64,000 nucleotides of DNA from DALYDD01 sp031973395 (GTDB taxonomy: Bacteria > Patescibacteriota > Minisyncoccia > Phycocordibacterales > CAIZLB01). The DNA lies in contig DALYDD010000005.1 of the NCBI GenBank assembly GCA_031973395.1, forward strand, positions 1 to 64,000, written 5' to 3'. This document shows positions 36,758-46,788 of this stretch, in pieces. Under the pieces are notes generated by a model. That model did not search any database. It was given only the letters and a program-made list of their open reading frames with translations, and was not told the origin of the DNA. Positions within the stretch are counted from its first letter, which is position 1. Every line of letters starts with the position of its first letter. Position numbers and translations under genes: made by a program.

Positions 36758-39490
36758 TTATTTCCTATTTATTATCTCTCTGGTGATCGGACCAAAAAAT
36801 CCCGTGGCCGGCCTTATACCGTGGGTTTTCTGATATCGTAGCACAGCAGCTTTTGTTGCCGGACCATAATAATTTGTTTCCTTACCCGGAGATCCTGCAC
36901 CAGCCTTGGCGACTATAAGTCCGAGACCATTTAAATAAATTTGCAATCGTTTTACATCGGAATGGCTTTGTCCGATATTTAAGTCTTGGAGAAAAGGTGT
37001 CTTACTGTTCGAATTGCCATTAACCAACGGATTTACTGACTGTATTGTCGGCCGCACCACAGCTGGTAAAGCCCCATGTGTCACCCTTCCATCAACAATA
37101 CGCTCCCCAGAAATTTCTCCACTGCCAGTTCTAAGGCCAGCTGTAGACGGTGTTGTTGGTCCAGGAGTAGAGTCCGGGGCTGCTTCGATCGTAAATGGTG
37201 TGACGCTTAAGACATTTGATACATTGCTTGCCCCGTCGATTAGGGAAATTGTGCAGTTAGAATAAGTACCTGACGCAAGTGTATTGAAAGTAACCATATT
37301 CACACCTTCAACCGCGGCGGTCGTGACCGAACTACATGATCCGCCATATTGGATGGTTCCACTCTCAGAAGTTTGGAATGTATAACTTGGAGTAGTGTCC
37401 GACGTCGGGGTGGTAACAGGTGTGTACTCACTCAATAACGGAGCCACGAGATCAGGATACCCCAACGCTGCATAATTGAAATGAGAGAATTCATTATTTA
37501 TTGTACCACTTACGTACAGAGTACCATTCACTTGTGACGTCATGGATGACCTCGAGGATAATGGGATTGTAGAGAAATGTTTGTATGTATTAGGGTCATA
37601 GACATACATATTATCTTCTAGGTTATTTACGACAAAGAGCAGATCCCCGACGACAATTGGAAATACCGGATGACTTCCTGCAGAAAAGCTGTCGGTGATA
37701 GCACCACCGCCAGTAGCAATAACTGCAACAGAATCGTCTCCGTCATTTACTATAAAAATCTTTGATCTATACAAATAACCTGAATTTGGACCAGAAAAAC
37801 CTGTGATAGTTCTCGCAACCGTATCGGTAAGCGTATTAATTACTGAAACAGTGTCGCCGCCATGATTTATCACATATAACTCAGTACCAGACAGCACAGC
37901 ATTCACAGGTTCACTTCCGACAGTAATGGTTGCTGTAACCGTATTCGATACCGTATTTATTACACTTACCGTATTTCCTCCACTATTAAATACATAGGCT
38001 TTGTTACCCACAGCAACCATCCTCGTAGGCCCGGGCCCAACACTTAGAGTTGTCACGATCGAGTTTGTGTCCCCATTGATAACGGTGACCGAATTGTCAT
38101 TTGAGTTCACAGTGAGGACCTTATCACCTGCGGTTCCTCCATAATTTGCCCCAGAACCTATTCCATTAATAGTAGCTACGATTGCATTGTTACCAGTATT
38201 GATAACCGAGACCGACTGAGACGTAGAGTTGATTGCAAAATATTTACTCGCATACAGAACCCCAGAGTAAGGTAAACTCCCTACGGTAATATTACCAGTC
38301 ACCAACTTAGCATCATTATCAAAAACCGTAATTTTATCTCCTAATGTATTTATATAAACCTTCGTTCCTAGTGGCACGATCGACCAGGGAACAGCTGGGG
38401 TTGCAACTTTTGTAGCACAAGCATCAATCACTGTATTTGTATCCATATTCACCACCGCGACATCAGCACCGCCTGGGCGAGGCACAAAGAGTTTATTTCC
38501 AACCGCCGCAACATATATACTTGAACCTGCCCCACCACCCGTGGCAAAAGACGTAGTCACAGTATCGTCGAGCGTATTGTAGACATATACAGTATCGTCT
38601 GCCGTGCTCGTCAGATAGAGATCTGTGCCATATTCATATGAAGTATTTATACCAGCACCCACTGTAACGGTCGCTACGACAGAATCAGTGTCGGAATCAA
38701 TGACAGAGACATCGCCACTACCAGAATTACTCACATATAATTTAGTGCCGATAACCGTGCCAGATACAGGATTGGTGCCGACACTAATGGTAGTATCGAC
38801 TGTATCTGTCGATGTTTCAATAACAGAAACATCATCGCTTAGATTATTGATGATATATAGTTTTGTGCCTATCAAATGGGCTGAATCTGGTTGATTACCA
38901 ACAGAAATAGTGGAAGCAACTGTATCAGTACCAGCATCAATCACAGTAACAGTATCAGAACTACCACTCAAAACATATACTTTGGTTCCAACCAATATCA
39001 TTTTTTCTGGAGCAACCACTGGAATTGTTGCAATTACCGTATCGTTAAAATTAATCACCGAAACTGAATCGGACGAAAGGTTGGCTACATATAATTTATT
39101 ATCAAAAACCGCTGCGTGATTTGACGAATCACCTACCGGGACTGTACTCGAAATAGCATTTGTATTGACATTAATAACCTTTACTACATTAGCCGCAGTA
39201 CCCACATATAGCTTTGATCCTACTCGCTTAAGAAAACGAGGTGTCTCTGAGATTTCAATGAAATCAGTGATCAGATTTGAATCAGAATCAAATACCGCAA
39301 GCTTTGTGCCACCGCCGACACTTACAAATACTTTTGTACCAGAGACCTCAATTTGGTTTGCCCCACTACCAACTGGGATATTACAGCCGAGTGCATATGT
39401 TTTAGATGGAAAAAGGAATGCGCCAAGCAAAAGAATTGCAGTGATAATACTTCCAAGCACACATTTCTTTAAGGGTGAATTTTCAAGCAT
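36758..39490 (-). CDS. Large secreted YVTN-type beta-propeller protein with peptidoglycan-binding domain
   Basis: About 910 residues from ATG 39490 (a longer frame reaches 39586). A signal peptide (SIITAILLLGAFLFPSKTYA) is followed by about 14 repeats of roughly 42-45 residues. They have the pattern VSVINTxTNTVxxTIxVGxxP then KLYVxN, enough for two seven-bladed propellers. An Ig-like segment (PLLSEYTPVTTPTSDTTP) and a C-terminal PG_binding_1 domain (LNIGQSHSDVKRLQIYLNGLG with YYGPATKAAVLRYQ) follow. The protein is probably wall-attached and may bind host or other surfaces; that role is inference. Confidence 0.88.
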   Translation of the reverse strand: MLENSPLKKCVLGSIITAILLLGAFLFPSKTYALGCNIPVGSGANQIEVSGTKVFVSVGGGTKLAVFDSDSNLITDFIEISETPRFLKRVGSKLYVGTAANVVKVINVNTNAISSTVPVGDSSNHAAVFDNKLYVANLSSDSVSVINFNDTVIATIPVVAPEKMILVGTKVYVLSGSSDTVTVIDAGTDTVASTISVGNQPDSAHLIGTKLYIINNLSDDVSVIETSTDTVDTTISVGTNPVSGTVIGTKLYVSNSGSGDVSVIDSDTDSVVATVTVGAGINTSYEYGTDLYLTSTADDTVYVYNTLDDTVTTSFATGGGAGSSIYVAAVGNKLFVPRPGGADVAVVNMDTNTVIDACATKVATPAVPWSIVPLGTKVYINTLGDKITVFDNDAKLVTGNITVGSLPYSGVLYASKYFAINSTSQSVSVINTGNNAIVATINGIGSGANYGGTAGDKVLTVNSNDNSVTVINGDTNSIVTTLSVGPGPTRMVAVGNKAYVFNSGGNTVSVINTVSNTVTATITVGSEPVNAVLSGTELYVINHGGDTVSVINTLTDTVARTITGFSGPNSGYLYRSKIFIVNDGDDSVAVIATGGGAITDSFSAGSHPVFPIVVGDLLFVVNNLEDNMYVYDPNTYKHFSTIPLSSRSSMTSQVNGTLYVSGTINNEFSHFNYAALGYPDLVAPLLSEYTPVTTPTSDTTPSYTFQTSESGTIQYGGSCSSVTTAAVEGVNMVTFNTLASGTYSNCTISLIDGASNVSNVLSVTPFTIEAAPDSTPGPTTPSTAGLRTGSGEISGERIVDGRVTHGALPAVVRPTIQSVNPLVNGNSNSKTPFLQDLNIGQSHSDVKRLQIYLNGLGLIVAKAGAGSPGKETNYYGPATKAAVLRYQKTHGIRPATGFFGPITREIINRK

Positions 39491-39536
39491 GCTTCGGTAG
39501 CTCACAGAGATTAATATAATATATATTTTACCACAT

Positions 39537-40724
39537 TTATTCGACCGAACCATCACTTTCCCCTGGCTTATCGAGGACAAGCGCATCTACATGGATGCGG
39601 ACTTTTTCTGCCTCCAAGGCTTCCGCAGTACCTGCATCCTTAGCGATTCGCATAATATCTTTATCTACTTTCTTGAGCTCTTTATGGGCCTGATTATATT
39701 TGCTAACCGTAGTGCCCAAAGCTTTGCCAAGCGCTTGCATATATTCCTCGAAACCCGAGATGTGCTTTCCTAGTTCCCCCACTCTCTCACGAATTTCTTT
39801 TGCACTTTCTTCGATTTGGAGGGCTTTTAAGCCTTGTAATACTGTCTGCAGATATGCAAGGAAAGACGTCGGAGAGACGATAATGACATGCTTCTCGTTA
39901 AACGCATACTCGATGAGGTCTCGAGTATTCACTTTTACAGAACCAACTTGAGCGATCAGGAGGTCATAGTAAATCGCTTCATGTGGAATAAACATAAAAG
40001 CAAAATCGAGTGTGTTTTCCTCAGGCTTTATGTATTTTGAAGTCTCATCAATTCGTGCCTTGAGATCATTGCGGAACTGTTTTTCTAATTGCTCTTTGAG
40101 AGCCGGGTCTTTTGCTTCGCTCAAGCGATTATAATTCTCGAGGCTGAACTTTGAGTCGATAGGAATAACTTTATCTTTAACAAAAACCACCGCATCGACT
40201 ATTGTGCCATCCGTAAAACCATATTGCATTTGAAAAGATCCAGGCGGCAAAACATTCTTGAGCAAAGTTTCTAAATAATATTCACCGAGAATACCGCGCT
40301 GTTTTGGATTTTTGAGAATATCCTGCAAGTTCTGGAGCTGATCCGCAAAACCAACCACTTGCTTATTTGTCTCATCGAGTTTGGTGAGCTTTTCGGTTAC
40401 ATCGCGCAGAATCTTTGAGCTTTCGGTTGCCTGAAAATGAATGGTCTGGTGCATTTCTTTTGCAGAAAAGTTTAACTTGTCTCCCACTGCTCTTTCCATG
40501 CCGGAAATCTTTTGATCCACGGCGCGATTGAGATCATTGATATTTTGCATCATGAGCTGGAGCGAATTTTGAAGACTGCGCTCGAGGCCCTCAGTCAAGA
40601 TCTTGACATTCTGATCATCACCACCATTTTGACCTTGTTTAGAGCCCTTTTTTAGGATAAGAATAATAACAACAATAAGCGCAATGAGGATTGCGGCAGC
40701 AAGTATAGAAAAAAGTGGATTCAT
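39537..40724 (-). CDS. rmuC: RmuC-family protein
   Basis: About 395 residues from ATG 40724. An N-terminal membrane helix (LFSILAAAILIALIVVIILIL) and a coiled coil (about 45-135) precede the RmuC nuclease-like domain (KQRGILGEYYLETLLKNVLPP, VIPIDSKFSLENYNRL, FMFIPHEAIYYDLL). RmuC limits inversion or rearrangement at short repeats. TATAAT lies six bases before ATG 40724, which decides the start over the longer frame to 40739. Confidence 0.92.
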   Translation of the reverse strand: MNPLFSILAAAILIALIVVIILILKKGSKQGQNGGDDQNVKILTEGLERSLQNSLQLMMQNINDLNRAVDQKISGMERAVGDKLNFSAKEMHQTIHFQATESSKILRDVTEKLTKLDETNKQVVGFADQLQNLQDILKNPKQRGILGEYYLETLLKNVLPPGSFQMQYGFTDGTIVDAVVFVKDKVIPIDSKFSLENYNRLSEAKDPALKEQLEKQFRNDLKARIDETSKYIKPEENTLDFAFMFIPHEAIYYDLLIAQVGSVKVNTRDLIEYAFNEKHVIIVSPTSFLAYLQTVLQGLKALQIEESAKEIRERVGELGKHISGFEEYMQALGKALGTTVSKYNQAHKELKKVDKDIMRIAKDAGTAEALEAEKVRIHVDALVLDKPGESDGSVE

Positions 40725-40776
40725 ACGGACATTATACAATATAAATGTTTGTTTTTTGGCATATTACCGTTGACTA

Positions 40777-40805
40777 TTGACTTTGTGCATATTATGGTGC
40801 ATAAT
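40777..40805 (+). promoter_or_regulatory. Promoter of the 40864-41268 gene
   Basis: TTGACT (40777-40782) and CATAAT (40800-40805) are 17 bp apart. An upstream TTGACT at 40770 is a duplicate with a poor spacing option. Confidence 0.6.
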
Positions 40806-40863
40806 GTTAGTGGCAACATTCTGTTTCGCCGCTTCTCCAACAATCCACAACTGCTCCTCACAT

Positions 40864-41268
40864 ATGAACACGTTCTCTATCGTTTTGTCTTCGACATCGT
40901 CCGCTCCGACCTGGGTCACCACCCTCTACATCATCTCCATGATTTTCGCCCTGATTTCGATCATCGGCGGCGCTATGGCCATGACCAAGAACTGGTCCAA
41001 GGGTTGGAGTCACCGGGGCTGGCACAAACAAGCCTTCTGGCTCTACGCTACCATCGCAGGAGGGCCTATGATATTCATTTTTCTCGTCATCAATATCGCC
41101 CTCTTGAAAACTGTGGCCAATGGTCCGCAGGGAGTCACCGTGCTCGATAACCTTCGGATCTTCGACTACATCAGTCACGACTGGTTGGTAACCAGCGGCC
41201 TCTTGATCACGGCGGGAATAATCTGCCTCTTCCCGCTCCACCGTCGCTGGGTCACACCAGGCCATTGA
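40864..41268 (+). CDS. Cassette gene, small membrane protein
   Basis: 134 residues. Three membrane helices (about 17-38, 62-86 and 107-126) are separated by basic loops (KNWSKGWSHRGWHKQ). The family is not recognised. The start is set by the promoter, since an in-frame extension to 40777 would overlap it. GC-rich, solitary and terminator-flanked. Confidence 0.62.
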   Translation: MNTFSIVLSSTSSAPTWVTTLYIISMIFALISIIGGAMAMTKNWSKGWSHRGWHKQAFWLYATIAGGPMIFIFLVINIALLKTVANGPQGVTVLDNLRIFDYISHDWLVTSGLLITAGIICLFPLHRRWVTPGH

Positions 41269-41310
41269 GCCAATCCCTAGTGGGGATACGATCGTTTCTA
41301 GACAAAACGC

Positions 41311-41350
41311 ACTGCCCGCCGGGAATCCCCCGCCGGGCAGTTTGTCTTTC
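41311..41350 (+). terminator. Intrinsic terminator of the 40864-41268 gene
   Basis: ACTGCCCG and CGGGCAGT form the base of a GC-rich hairpin (41311-41342), followed by TTGTCTTTC. Confidence 0.78.
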
Positions 41351-41374
41351 TATACAAATCTACTTTACCTAAAT

Positions 41375-42394
41375 TTACTCTGCCGCAGAAGGCTCAGCCA
41401 CTTTTTTCTTTTCGCCACTTGCATTGGCATTCACTTCATAGTTTGTATTCTGTGCCTCAAAGAAGTTTACAAGTTCGAATACATCAGTTGCAGTACTCAT
41501 CCATTTTGCTGGATTAGTTACGTTATAATATTTCTCTAATCCGAGTTCCTCGAGACGTCGATCCGCGACATACTGTACATATTGGTTTACATAGTCTGCA
41601 TTGAGTCCGAGAATTCCATTTGGGAAAAGATCCTTATTATATGCGACTTCCCTATCAACACCTTCGATGATAATGCTGCGAATTTCATCAGCAAATTCCT
41701 GCGTCAAAAGTTCCTGATTTTCTTCCAATACATGTTGGATGAGACTGATACCGAATTTCAAATGCAAGCTCTCATCTCGAAGCACCCAGTTGATCATAGA
41801 GCCAAAATTTCGCAATTGATTTCTTTGTCGGAAAGAAAGAGCTACCATGAATCCTGAATAGAACCAGACCCCTTCCATAACAATATTCGTAGCGACGAGG
41901 TTTCGAATGAAATCTTTTTTGCCATCTACAGTATCGATATCAAGCGTATCCTCAGTCATGCGCTTCATATACTTCATGATATACGCTTCCTTCGCCACCA
42001 TTGAAGGAACCTCGAGATGAATGCCAAAGACTTTTTCTTTATCAAAAGGAAATGTCTCAAGTACATATTCAAAAGAAACACAGTGATTCGCCTCCTCCCA
42101 CATTTGCTTGGCGAGATACAAGTGACATTCTGGCGCTTTGAGGTATGGATAAATTCCGAGGGCAATCGAACGGTTCACAATGAGCTCTGCTGGATTAAAA
42201 AAGGCCATGAGGAAAGTAACCGCATGTCGCTCATCATCGGTCATTTTTTCCCAATCATCGAGATCTTCCTTGAGGGCGATTTCATGAGGAAACCAAGTAT
42301 TTCGTACGGCCTGGTTATACAGGTCATATGCCCATTGATACTTGATGGGATGCAGATTCATGTCTTCTGGAGATGCTTTGCCGATGAGGGTCAT
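41375..42394 (-). CDS. nrdB: Ribonucleotide reductase class I beta subunit, subclass Ic-like
   Basis: 339 residues. R2 carries the dimetal site that starts radical chemistry in NrdA. Helix motif WEEANHCVSFEYVLE gives the ligands Glu and His. The position equivalent to E. coli radical Tyr122 is Phe. The ligand equivalent to Asp84, 31 residues before the helix Glu, is Glu (in NPAELIVNRS). Phe for Tyr and Glu for Asp is the pattern of the Mn/Fe subclass Ic enzyme of Chlamydia. A C-terminal Lys/Ala/Glu tail follows. It lies downstream of nrdA with a long hairpin between. Confidence 0.93.
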   Translation of the reverse strand: MTLIGKASPEDMNLHPIKYQWAYDLYNQAVRNTWFPHEIALKEDLDDWEKMTDDERHAVTFLMAFFNPAELIVNRSIALGIYPYLKAPECHLYLAKQMWEEANHCVSFEYVLETFPFDKEKVFGIHLEVPSMVAKEAYIMKYMKRMTEDTLDIDTVDGKKDFIRNLVATNIVMEGVWFYSGFMVALSFRQRNQLRNFGSMINWVLRDESLHLKFGISLIQHVLEENQELLTQEFADEIRSIIIEGVDREVAYNKDLFPNGILGLNADYVNQYVQYVADRRLEELGLEKYYNVTNPAKWMSTATDVFELVNFFEAQNTNYEVNANASGEKKKVAEPSAAE

Positions 42395-42455
42395 GGTTGT
42401 GGTGTTATTGGTTTATATAATTTGGATAAAATTCTACCATAGTCGTACTGAATTT

Positions 42456-42584
42456 TAGAGGACTTTAAAATGGCATTAGATGCGAGGCAAAAAGAACATT
42501 TTGGAAGGAGACGTACTCGACGTACGTTGACTGACAAAATGTTCTTTTTAACGATGCAGATGATGCTATTTTAAAGTTCTCCTA
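42456..42584 (-). other. 129-nt three-part hairpin between nrdA and nrdB
   Basis: Three nested inverted repeats share one axis. The outer pair is TAGGAGAACTTTAAAATAGC with its partner at 42456-42476, imperfect. The middle pair is AAAAAGAACATTTT with AAAATGTTCTTTTT (42489-42502 and 42536-42549), perfect. The inner pair is ACGTAC with GTACGT. The outer arm includes the TAG that ends the NrdA Cys-tail frame. It may set the nrdA/nrdB ratio or protect the nrdA 3' end. Confidence 0.65.
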
Positions 42585-42789
42585 CTGACAGCTGTCACAT
42601 TGATTCAACTCTGCCGGGTCAGTCGGGCACGTCTTATTCTTGCTCATAATGACATTCGGCTTAGTTGCAGAAACCGTCACGCCGGATGCCATAGCCGGAG
42701 CCGCAGGTTGTGCCGAAAATAATCCAGGTGTGGATTTCGCGGCAGCAAAACCCTTTTTTGGCTCGGCGGAAGTGGTAGCAGAAGAAATT
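42582..42789 (-). other. NrdA C-terminal redox tail in the +1 frame
   Basis: Open sequence continuing nrdA in the +1 frame (frame open from about 42857). It encodes an Ala/Ser/Pro-rich linker and then TCPTDPAELNQCDSCQ and a stop. A CxxC pair at the extreme C-terminus is the thiol shuttle that re-reduces the active site in class I RNR large subunits. The nominal nrdA frame stops at 42790 without it. I read this as the true tail, split by an indel or by recoding. Confidence 0.6.
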
Positions 42790-45485
42790 TCAGAGACTTC
42801 GGAAGTATGTGCCACTCGGTTTGACATACTTTGGCTTTTCGCCAGCAGCACTATCATTTGCGTTCATCTGAGCTGTAGCTTTTGCCACAGCTGCAACAGG
42901 CACTCGATTATCCATTTCATGAACGATTTCATTCACAATTTGAATCGGAGATGGAATCGGTTCGTCGACAGTCATGGTATGTGGAGCCGAATCTGACATG
43001 AGTTCTGATTCGTCTTTTGGTTGCTCAACAGACACCGCATCTGCAAGTCGTTGAGCTTCAACACCATCAGCCGAAGTCATCGAAGCGGCAGTGCCTCGAA
43101 GAGCACCGAAGCCAAGCTTGCCCATTTTTGCTGACTTATTAACACTGATCGTACTTTGCTCCGCAGTGTGCTGAGGCTTCATGTGGAGGTAATACGTAGT
43201 CTTTACACCCTTCTCCCAAGCAGTTGTATAGATTTTCATAATATCGTCGATATCACGAGTGGCAAGATATATATTTCGAGCGATACCTTGATCGATCCAT
43301 TTTTGCGCTCGAGCCGCAATCTCGATGAAGGCATATGGCGAAGTACTGAATGAAGTCTTATAAATGTCTTTGATATATTGAGGAATAGCTTCGATGTACG
43401 AGATATCACCCTGGTATTCGATGAGATCATTTTTTACTTTTTCCCAAAGACCTAGGTTTTGCAAATCTTTTACGAGATTGTGGTTGATGTCGAGATATTT
43501 TCCAGAAATCTTATTTCGAGAGAAAACTTGAGCAAAACGTGCGTCAAATCCTGGAGTTGTTGCAGCAACCAAACCAATATTTGCATTTGGAGCTGTGGCA
43601 AGGAGTGTCGCATTTCGCATACCCTTCTTTACTTTTTCTCGCAATACATCCCAGTTCAAACCTCTGTGCTTGCTTTCTCGAGTTACGGTTACTTTCTGGC
43701 CTCGATCTTGTTCCAAAACATCCAGTGTGTCGAATGGCACTTTTCCTTTTGACCATTCTGAACCCTGGAAATGCATATATGAGCCACGAACTTGTGCAAG
43801 ATTTGCACTTTCATCGATTGCGATATAACTCACAAATTCGCAAATACGATCAGTAAAGTCATATGCAGGCTCACTGTCATACGGGAGGCCCATTTTTTCG
43901 AGTGCATCAGCAAGACCCATGATTCCAAGTCCAACTGCACGGTTCTCTTTGTCGGATTTCTCAGCTTCAGGAACAGGAAGAACATTGATATCGATCAAGT
44001 TGTCGAGCTGTCGGATAGCGAGGCGCACAGATGCTTCGAGTCGCCCCCAAAGCACTTCTTTGTTTACGACATGAACTGCGAGGTTGAGTGATGCAAGGTT
44101 ACAAACTGCGATATTTTCTTTGTCCTGAGGCAAGCAAATCTCTGTACAAAGATTCGACATGTGAATAGTACCTGTATTGTTATTGAGGGCTCGGAGATTG
44201 ATAGTATCTTTCCATGTAATCCAAGGATGTGCAGTTGTCTGCAGGGCCACAAGCATCTTTCGGAAAAGCTCAGTTGCGGGCATTTTTTTACACACGCGCA
44301 ATTTACCCTCATTGGCCATTTCGATATATTCGGCATACCGCTTGCTGAAGGCACTACCATATAGTTCACAGAGATCTGGTGTTTCGACAGGGTCAAACAT
44401 ATACCATTCATCACCAGCTTTCACTCTTTTCATAAATTCATCAGAGATAAAGGCTGCGGTATTGGCTGTTCGCATTCTCATATAGTCATCACCGGCATTA
44501 TGCTTCCAATCAATAAAGTCAGTGAAGTCGATATGCCAGTTTTCCATGTAAAAAGCCAGGGCACCTTTCTTTTTTCCACCACGCTGAATGGCACGGATGG
44601 CAGTGTCGATGATTTTAGCAAAAGGTGTTGGGCCAGTTGAGATACCGTTATTGCTTTTGAGTGGTGAACCAGAGGCTCGAAGTTTGGTCATAGAGGCACC
44701 AATTCCACCTGAACCTTTGGACAAGAGCATTACATCGGCAACTGACTTTGCAATATGGGCCATATCATCATGAATTTCAAGAAGGAAACAGTTCGAAAGT
44801 GCAGGACGATTTGTTCCAGCGCCGAGATTTGTCGAACCTGCGGCAATATATTCGAATCGAGACATTTTTTCATAGAAACGCTTTGCCCAGAGGGTTGGAT
44901 TTTCTTCATTGAAAGAAAGTCCCATGGCAACACGCATAAAGAAATACTGTGGAGTCTCTCGTGGAGTCTGATCCATGTTCTTAAGAGCGTATCGATTATT
45001 GAAAGTCGAAAGACCGGCATACTGAAAAAGTTCATCGCGACTTATATCGAGTACCTTTGATAATTCAACCAAGTCAAACTTCTCTCCCATTCGCGCATCA
45101 AGTTTCCCTTCTGCAATACCAGCTTTGATATATTCAGGAAAACCTTCTTGATGTCTCTGCGCAAGGTCTTCTTCATTCTCTTTATCATAATCCTTGATGA
45201 CGTGCCGATAAATGGTCTTGAGGAGAAGGCGTGTAGCCACGGTATCATAAGCAATATCATCTTTGACGTTCTGAAGTGCGGCGTTGATGGTTGCCTGATC
45301 CACCTCATCTGTCGTGATGCCATCATAGAGCGTCAAACGTGTCTCTGTTGCAATCTGCATCACCATAGAAACAGGATCCATGAGACCTTTACAGGCGCGC
45401 TCGATTGAGCGGTTAATTCTATCTGCATTNNNNNNNNNNTAAAGATCTCTCGAGTGCCGTTTTTCTTGGTGATTGATATATCCAT
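42790..45485 (-). CDS. nrdA: Ribonucleotide reductase class I alpha subunit
   Basis: About 900 residues, crossing the gap at 45430-45439. The N-terminus MDISITKKNGTREIF (from ATG 45485), followed after the gap by NADRINRSIERACKGL, is an ATP-cone for allosteric control. The catalytic domain has LSNCFLLE, SKGSGGIGASMTKLR, MSNLCTEICLP (Asn, Cys, Glu of the active site), CNLASLNLA and ATAPNANIG. The annotated frame ends in KYVKPSGTYFRSL. The expected C-terminal Cys pair is encoded in the +1 frame downstream. It makes dNDPs with NrdB. Confidence 0.93.
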
Positions 45486-45807
45486 GTTGGTGATAGGAAC
45501 TATGAGCTTTCCGTGGCTCTATTGCTTAATAATTTTTGGTTAATAGGGTTAACGCATTCATAAAATTTGGATCAATTTTCTATGAGAAATTAATCAAATT
45601 TGATGCTTAAGATTATACACTGGTTCCGTTCACTTTTTAGTGGATAACTGACCGAAAAAGTGCCTGAAAAACATTTACAGAAAAGAGTCAATGGCGCAAA
45701 AGTTGATTGCCAAAATAGGATTGAAAAATAAGGTGAAAATGATGTCCCAGATGCTCAGGAAGATCTTTATTTGAACAATTACAAAAATATTTTTTAATCA
45801 ATGAGAC
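45486..45807. promoter_or_regulatory. nrdA: 322-bp region upstream of nrdA
   Basis: On the minus strand an extended -10, TGTATAAT (hexamer 45617-45612), gives a leader of about 120 nt before ATG 45485, unlike the leaderless layout of most genes here. TTATCCACT (45647-45639), one base from a DnaA box, lies just upstream of the -10. No NrdR-box pair or cobalamin-type fold was recognised. The right half (45650-45807) has no feature I can name. Confidence 0.45.
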
Positions 45808-46728
45808 TTAGCGGTCCAAACCATCATCTGTGCCCCAATGAAAGAGTGGTCGGGCACTGATTTGCTCTAATGCATGGTATAGATCAGATAATGAAATCCA
45901 TTGCTCTTTGGTTATCTCACCAATATACAGGCGTTTAAATGAAGGTTTTGACCCTGAAGGCAAGGCGACTATCAAAGATAGTAGGCCTTTGGCGTCTCCT
46001 TTCTCATATTCGTATGAATACAGAACCTTCTTCACAACATATGATTCGGTTAAAGGTTTGTGAGGACCAGAAAATTGCTGGAACATTACAGAATCTTGTT
46101 CTGTAAACATCTTGAAATAAGTTACTGGAGTACCTGGAAAATCCGGCGAACCAAATGCGATAAAAATAGATTTTTGATCTTTAAGTATCTGTTTTGCCTC
46201 TTGATACGTTAACTTTGCAATATCATGTTTTGCAACATTAATTGGAGAGATGGCATACAGAGAAACCTGAAGAGGATTTTTTACTTCATAAAAACCTTGC
46301 GTAAATAATTCGGGAGCTAAGTTTTGGCGCAACAACTTCAATTCAGCACATGTCACAACAACCGGCTTCTGTAATGTAGATGTTAAATCCATAAGTTTGT
46401 TACCATCATCAACCTTTGGGGCCAATCCGCCGACCCGGACAATTTCCTCACCGTTCATACTGTAAAGAACCCGATAACCATCACTTGGTACGTTCACGGG
46501 AACTTGAAAATATACAGGATTACTTTGCTGGTCTTTGAATAAAATAACTTGATCCACCATATACATCGAGCAGATTTTGTCTACCACTTCATCTTTTACC
46601 TCATCAGCTACCCTATCTTGAGGCACATTAACACTGATTTGGCCTTCGCTTGGCTTATGTGATCGAGTAAACACATATAGTAGGGAGATAATGATGGCAA
46701 TTATTGCAAAAGTGAGAATTATTTTCAT
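45808..46728 (-). CDS. Unknown membrane-anchored extracellular protein
   Basis: About 306 residues. An N-terminal signal anchor (IILTFAIIAIIISLLYVF) is followed by a soluble domain without a recognised fold. Two Cys (KICSMYMVD and VVTCAELK) may form a disulfide. TATAAT lies six bases before ATG 46728, so I prefer this start to the ATG at 46734. Composition is host-like. Confidence 0.75.
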   Translation of the reverse strand: MKIILTFAIIAIIISLLYVFTRSHKPSEGQISVNVPQDRVADEVKDEVVDKICSMYMVDQVILFKDQQSNPVYFQVPVNVPSDGYRVLYSMNGEEIVRVGGLAPKVDDGNKLMDLTSTLQKPVVVTCAELKLLRQNLAPELFTQGFYEVKNPLQVSLYAISPINVAKHDIAKLTYQEAKQILKDQKSIFIAFGSPDFPGTPVTYFKMFTEQDSVMFQQFSGPHKPLTESYVVKKVLYSYEYEKGDAKGLLSLIVALPSGSKPSFKRLYIGEITKEQWISLSDLYHALEQISARPLFHWGTDDGLDR

Positions 46729-46788
46729 ATGCAAATTATATCATGCACCAATATGTGCTCACAGATTTTTTCTTGCATTTTTTATCAA

